Shown: positions 62,583-64,000 of the stretch, piece after piece
Layout of the letters: the number at the start of each line of letters is the position of its first letter
Numbering within the stretch: the stretch's first letter is position 1
From: Microvirga guangxiensis
GTDB taxonomy: Bacteria; Pseudomonadota; Alphaproteobacteria; Rhizobiales; Beijerinckiaceae
DNA length: 64,000 nt
Reading direction: 5' to 3'
Assembly: GCF_900102135.1 (NCBI RefSeq)
Contig: NZ_FMVJ01000005.1
Location: 336,736-400,735, forward strand
Position numbers and translations under genes: made by a program
Notes under the pieces: model-generated
The model's database searches: none
What the model was told of the DNA's origin: nothing
Seen by the model: the letters and a program-made list of their open reading frames with translations, nothing else

Positions 62583-64000
62583 GCGGATGCCTCTTTCATG
62601 ATGATTCCATTCCACGGTTTGAGCTGAATAGTACCATTGGCGAGTGCGTGATCCGCATTGGACCAGAGCAATCGTGCGCCGCCACTGCCAATGTCAGATG
62701 AAACAGGTTCCTCACCGAAGTTCGCAAGAATGCGAAGGCTTCCTTTCTCGAAGATCCAGACTACATCGAGAATGCTCTGAGACGTGGCATAGCGTGAGCC
62801 GCGATACTCGCTCTTGAGCAAAGGCACGATCTCGTCCTTCCTCAGCTGCAGCAAGCGTTTTGTCTCAACTAATGCTTCTCGATGAGGCTGGCGGCTGATC
62901 TCTGTCCAATCGAGTTTCGAACGTTCGAAGGTTGCTCTGTCCGTTGGATCGGGAATGTTCTTGGCGGTCTCAGGATCGGAGAAGGCTTTGAAATGCCTGA
63001 ACTCGCCTCGGCGCCCTTCGCAGACGGCTTTGGCAAGGTCCGGATCCGCCTCGAAATCGACGAAGAATTGGAACGGTGACGATGCAGCCCATTCCTCGCC
63101 CATGAATATCAACGGAATATGCGGCGAAAGAAGGAAGACGGACTGCGCCAGTCCAAGACGGTCAGGAGGAATGAGGTGAGAGAGACGCTCACCGAACGCA
63201 CGGTTCCCGACCTGATCATGATTCTGGAGAAATGATACAAACGCTGCCGGCGGCAGATGTGCCGATGGCTCTCCGCGGATGACGCCAGGTTTGTGAGCAG
63301 AAGGGTCGCCTTGATAGGCAAAGCCTTCCGCAAGCGCGCGACCCAGGCGCGCGAGAGGTGCATCAGCATAATCCTCGTAATAGCCTTCGTTTTCGCCGGT
63401 CAGCAGAGCGTGCCAGGAATTATGGATGTCATCGGCCCATTGGGCTGTGTGGAAGCGTGGGCGTCCACTGGAGTCCCGCTCAAGCCAGCGCGCCTGATTG
63501 GCTTCGTTCTCCAGGACAAGATGGATCCGGCGCCCGGGAAAGTTTTGACGGATGCGCGTAGAAAGCTCTTCGAGAAAATGGAGTTCACTATCGTCGACGA
63601 TGGCGTGGACTGCATCGAACCGCAATCCGTCGAAGTGATACTCAGCCAGCCAATACAGCGCATTGTGAATGAAGAAGTCGCGGACTGTACTGCTTTCGTT
63701 ACCATCCACGTTGATCCCCGCGCCCCATGGTGTCGGATGCCGTTCCGTGAAGAAGGATTTCGCATAGGCATGGAGATAATTCCCGGAAGGGCCGAAATGG
63801 TTATAGACCACATCGAGGAACATCATCATTCCGAGTTGATGAGCGCGGTCGATGAGACGCTTCAGATCGTCAGGCTCGCCATAGGCGGCATCGGGAGCGT
63901 AGGGCAACACCCCGTCATAGCCCCAGTTGCGACGACCGGGAAACTCTCCGATCGGCATTAGCTCGATCGCGGTGATCCCTAGATCGCGCAGTGCTTCGAG
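62579..64000 (-). CDS. treZ: Maltooligosyl trehalose trehalohydrolase, partial (start outside window)
   Basis: The frame is open to the window edge: codons before the internal ATG at 63958 read LEALRDLGITAIEL, so the N-terminus lies beyond base 64000. The visible 473 residues cover most of the GH13 barrel: FLDVVYNHFGPSGNYLH, FDGLRFDAVHAIVDD (nucleophile Asp), LVLENEANQARWLER (acid Glu) and SFLQNHDQVGNRAFGERLS (third Asp), then FMGEEWAASSPFQFFVDF. TreZ cuts trehalose from the end made by TreY. Its stop overlaps the MalQ-TreY start, so the two are made together. Confidence 0.95.
   Translation of the reverse strand, partial: LEALRDLGITAIELMPIGEFPGRRNWGYDGVLPYAPDAAYGEPDDLKRLIDRAHQLGMMMFLDVVYNHFGPSGNYLHAYAKSFFTERHPTPWGAGINVDGNESSTVRDFFIHNALYWLAEYHFDGLRFDAVHAIVDDSELHFLEELSTRIRQNFPGRRIHLVLENEANQARWLERDSSGRPRFHTAQWADDIHNSWHALLTGENEGYYEDYADAPLARLGRALAEGFAYQGDPSAHKPGVIRGEPSAHLPPAAFVSFLQNHDQVGNRAFGERLSHLIPPDRLGLAQSVFLLSPHIPLIFMGEEWAASSPFQFFVDFEADPDLAKAVCEGRRGEFRHFKAFSDPETAKNIPDPTDRATFERSKLDWTEISRQPHREALVETKRLLQLRKDEIVPLLKSEYRGSRYATSQSILDVVWIFEKGSLRILANFGEEPVSSDIGSGGARLLWSNADHALANGTIQLKPWNGIIMKEASA

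Overview
The window reads as a chromosomal segment of an alphaproteobacterium, most likely order Hyphomicrobiales (Rhizobiales). The FixL/FixJ/FixK oxygen circuit next to a complete cco (fix) oxidase locus, the glgC/glgA type, the DUF2934 gene beside the glg genes and a fused MalQ-TreY protein all fit that order; a Methylobacteriaceae genus such as Microvirga is plausible, but this is inference. I see no rRNA, tRNA, CRISPR array, insertion sequence or prophage.

Region 1 (1-13 kb) is an extracellular polysaccharide locus, visibly more AT-rich than the rest: the end of a flippase, a Wzy/O-antigen-ligase-type polymerase, a GumC/Wzz-type chain-length protein, three GT4 glycosyltransferases, a large formyltransferase-like/GINT1-like protein, and two paralogous right-handed beta-helix proteins. 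One beta-helix protein has a Sec signal peptide; the other has an RTX tail suited to type I secretion. A poorly coding stretch (12.4-13.1 kb) closes the region.

Region 2 (13-26 kb) holds a transsulfuration pair (cystathionine beta-synthase and gamma-lyase/synthase), a LysR regulator, and two overlapping hybrid histidine kinase genes. The first kinase, about 1,947 residues and soluble, has ten HAMP-like units, a GAF domain, a kinase core and three receivers. An exonuclease-fold gene follows.

Region 3 (26-41 kb) is a self-contained micro-oxic respiration island: fixK, a receiver-only protein, fixJ, fixL, a CcoA-like copper importer, ccoS, ccoI, ccoH, ccoG, then ccoP, ccoQ, ccoO, ccoN and hemN. 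Four FixK/FNR boxes (TTGAT-N4-RTCAA) sit before the receiver-only gene, ccoG, ccoN and hemN. FixL keeps the residues that bind haem and sense oxygen. The inferred circuit is: low oxygen, FixL-FixJ, FixK, then oxidase, copper supply and anaerobic haem synthesis. Divergent from hemN lies an HtrA-like protein that has lost its whole catalytic triad.

Region 4 (41-50 kb) is mixed housekeeping: an aldo/keto reductase, an inositol-monophosphatase-family enzyme, two hypotheticals, serA with a long structured upstream region, and a trio matching E. coli ybhP/ybhN/clsB.

Region 5 (50-64 kb) is glycogen and trehalose metabolism: a DUF2934 protein, glgC-glgA on the plus strand, then glgX, glgB, malQ-treY fusion and treZ (cut by the window end) on the minus strand. 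Together they can make glycogen and convert it to trehalose.
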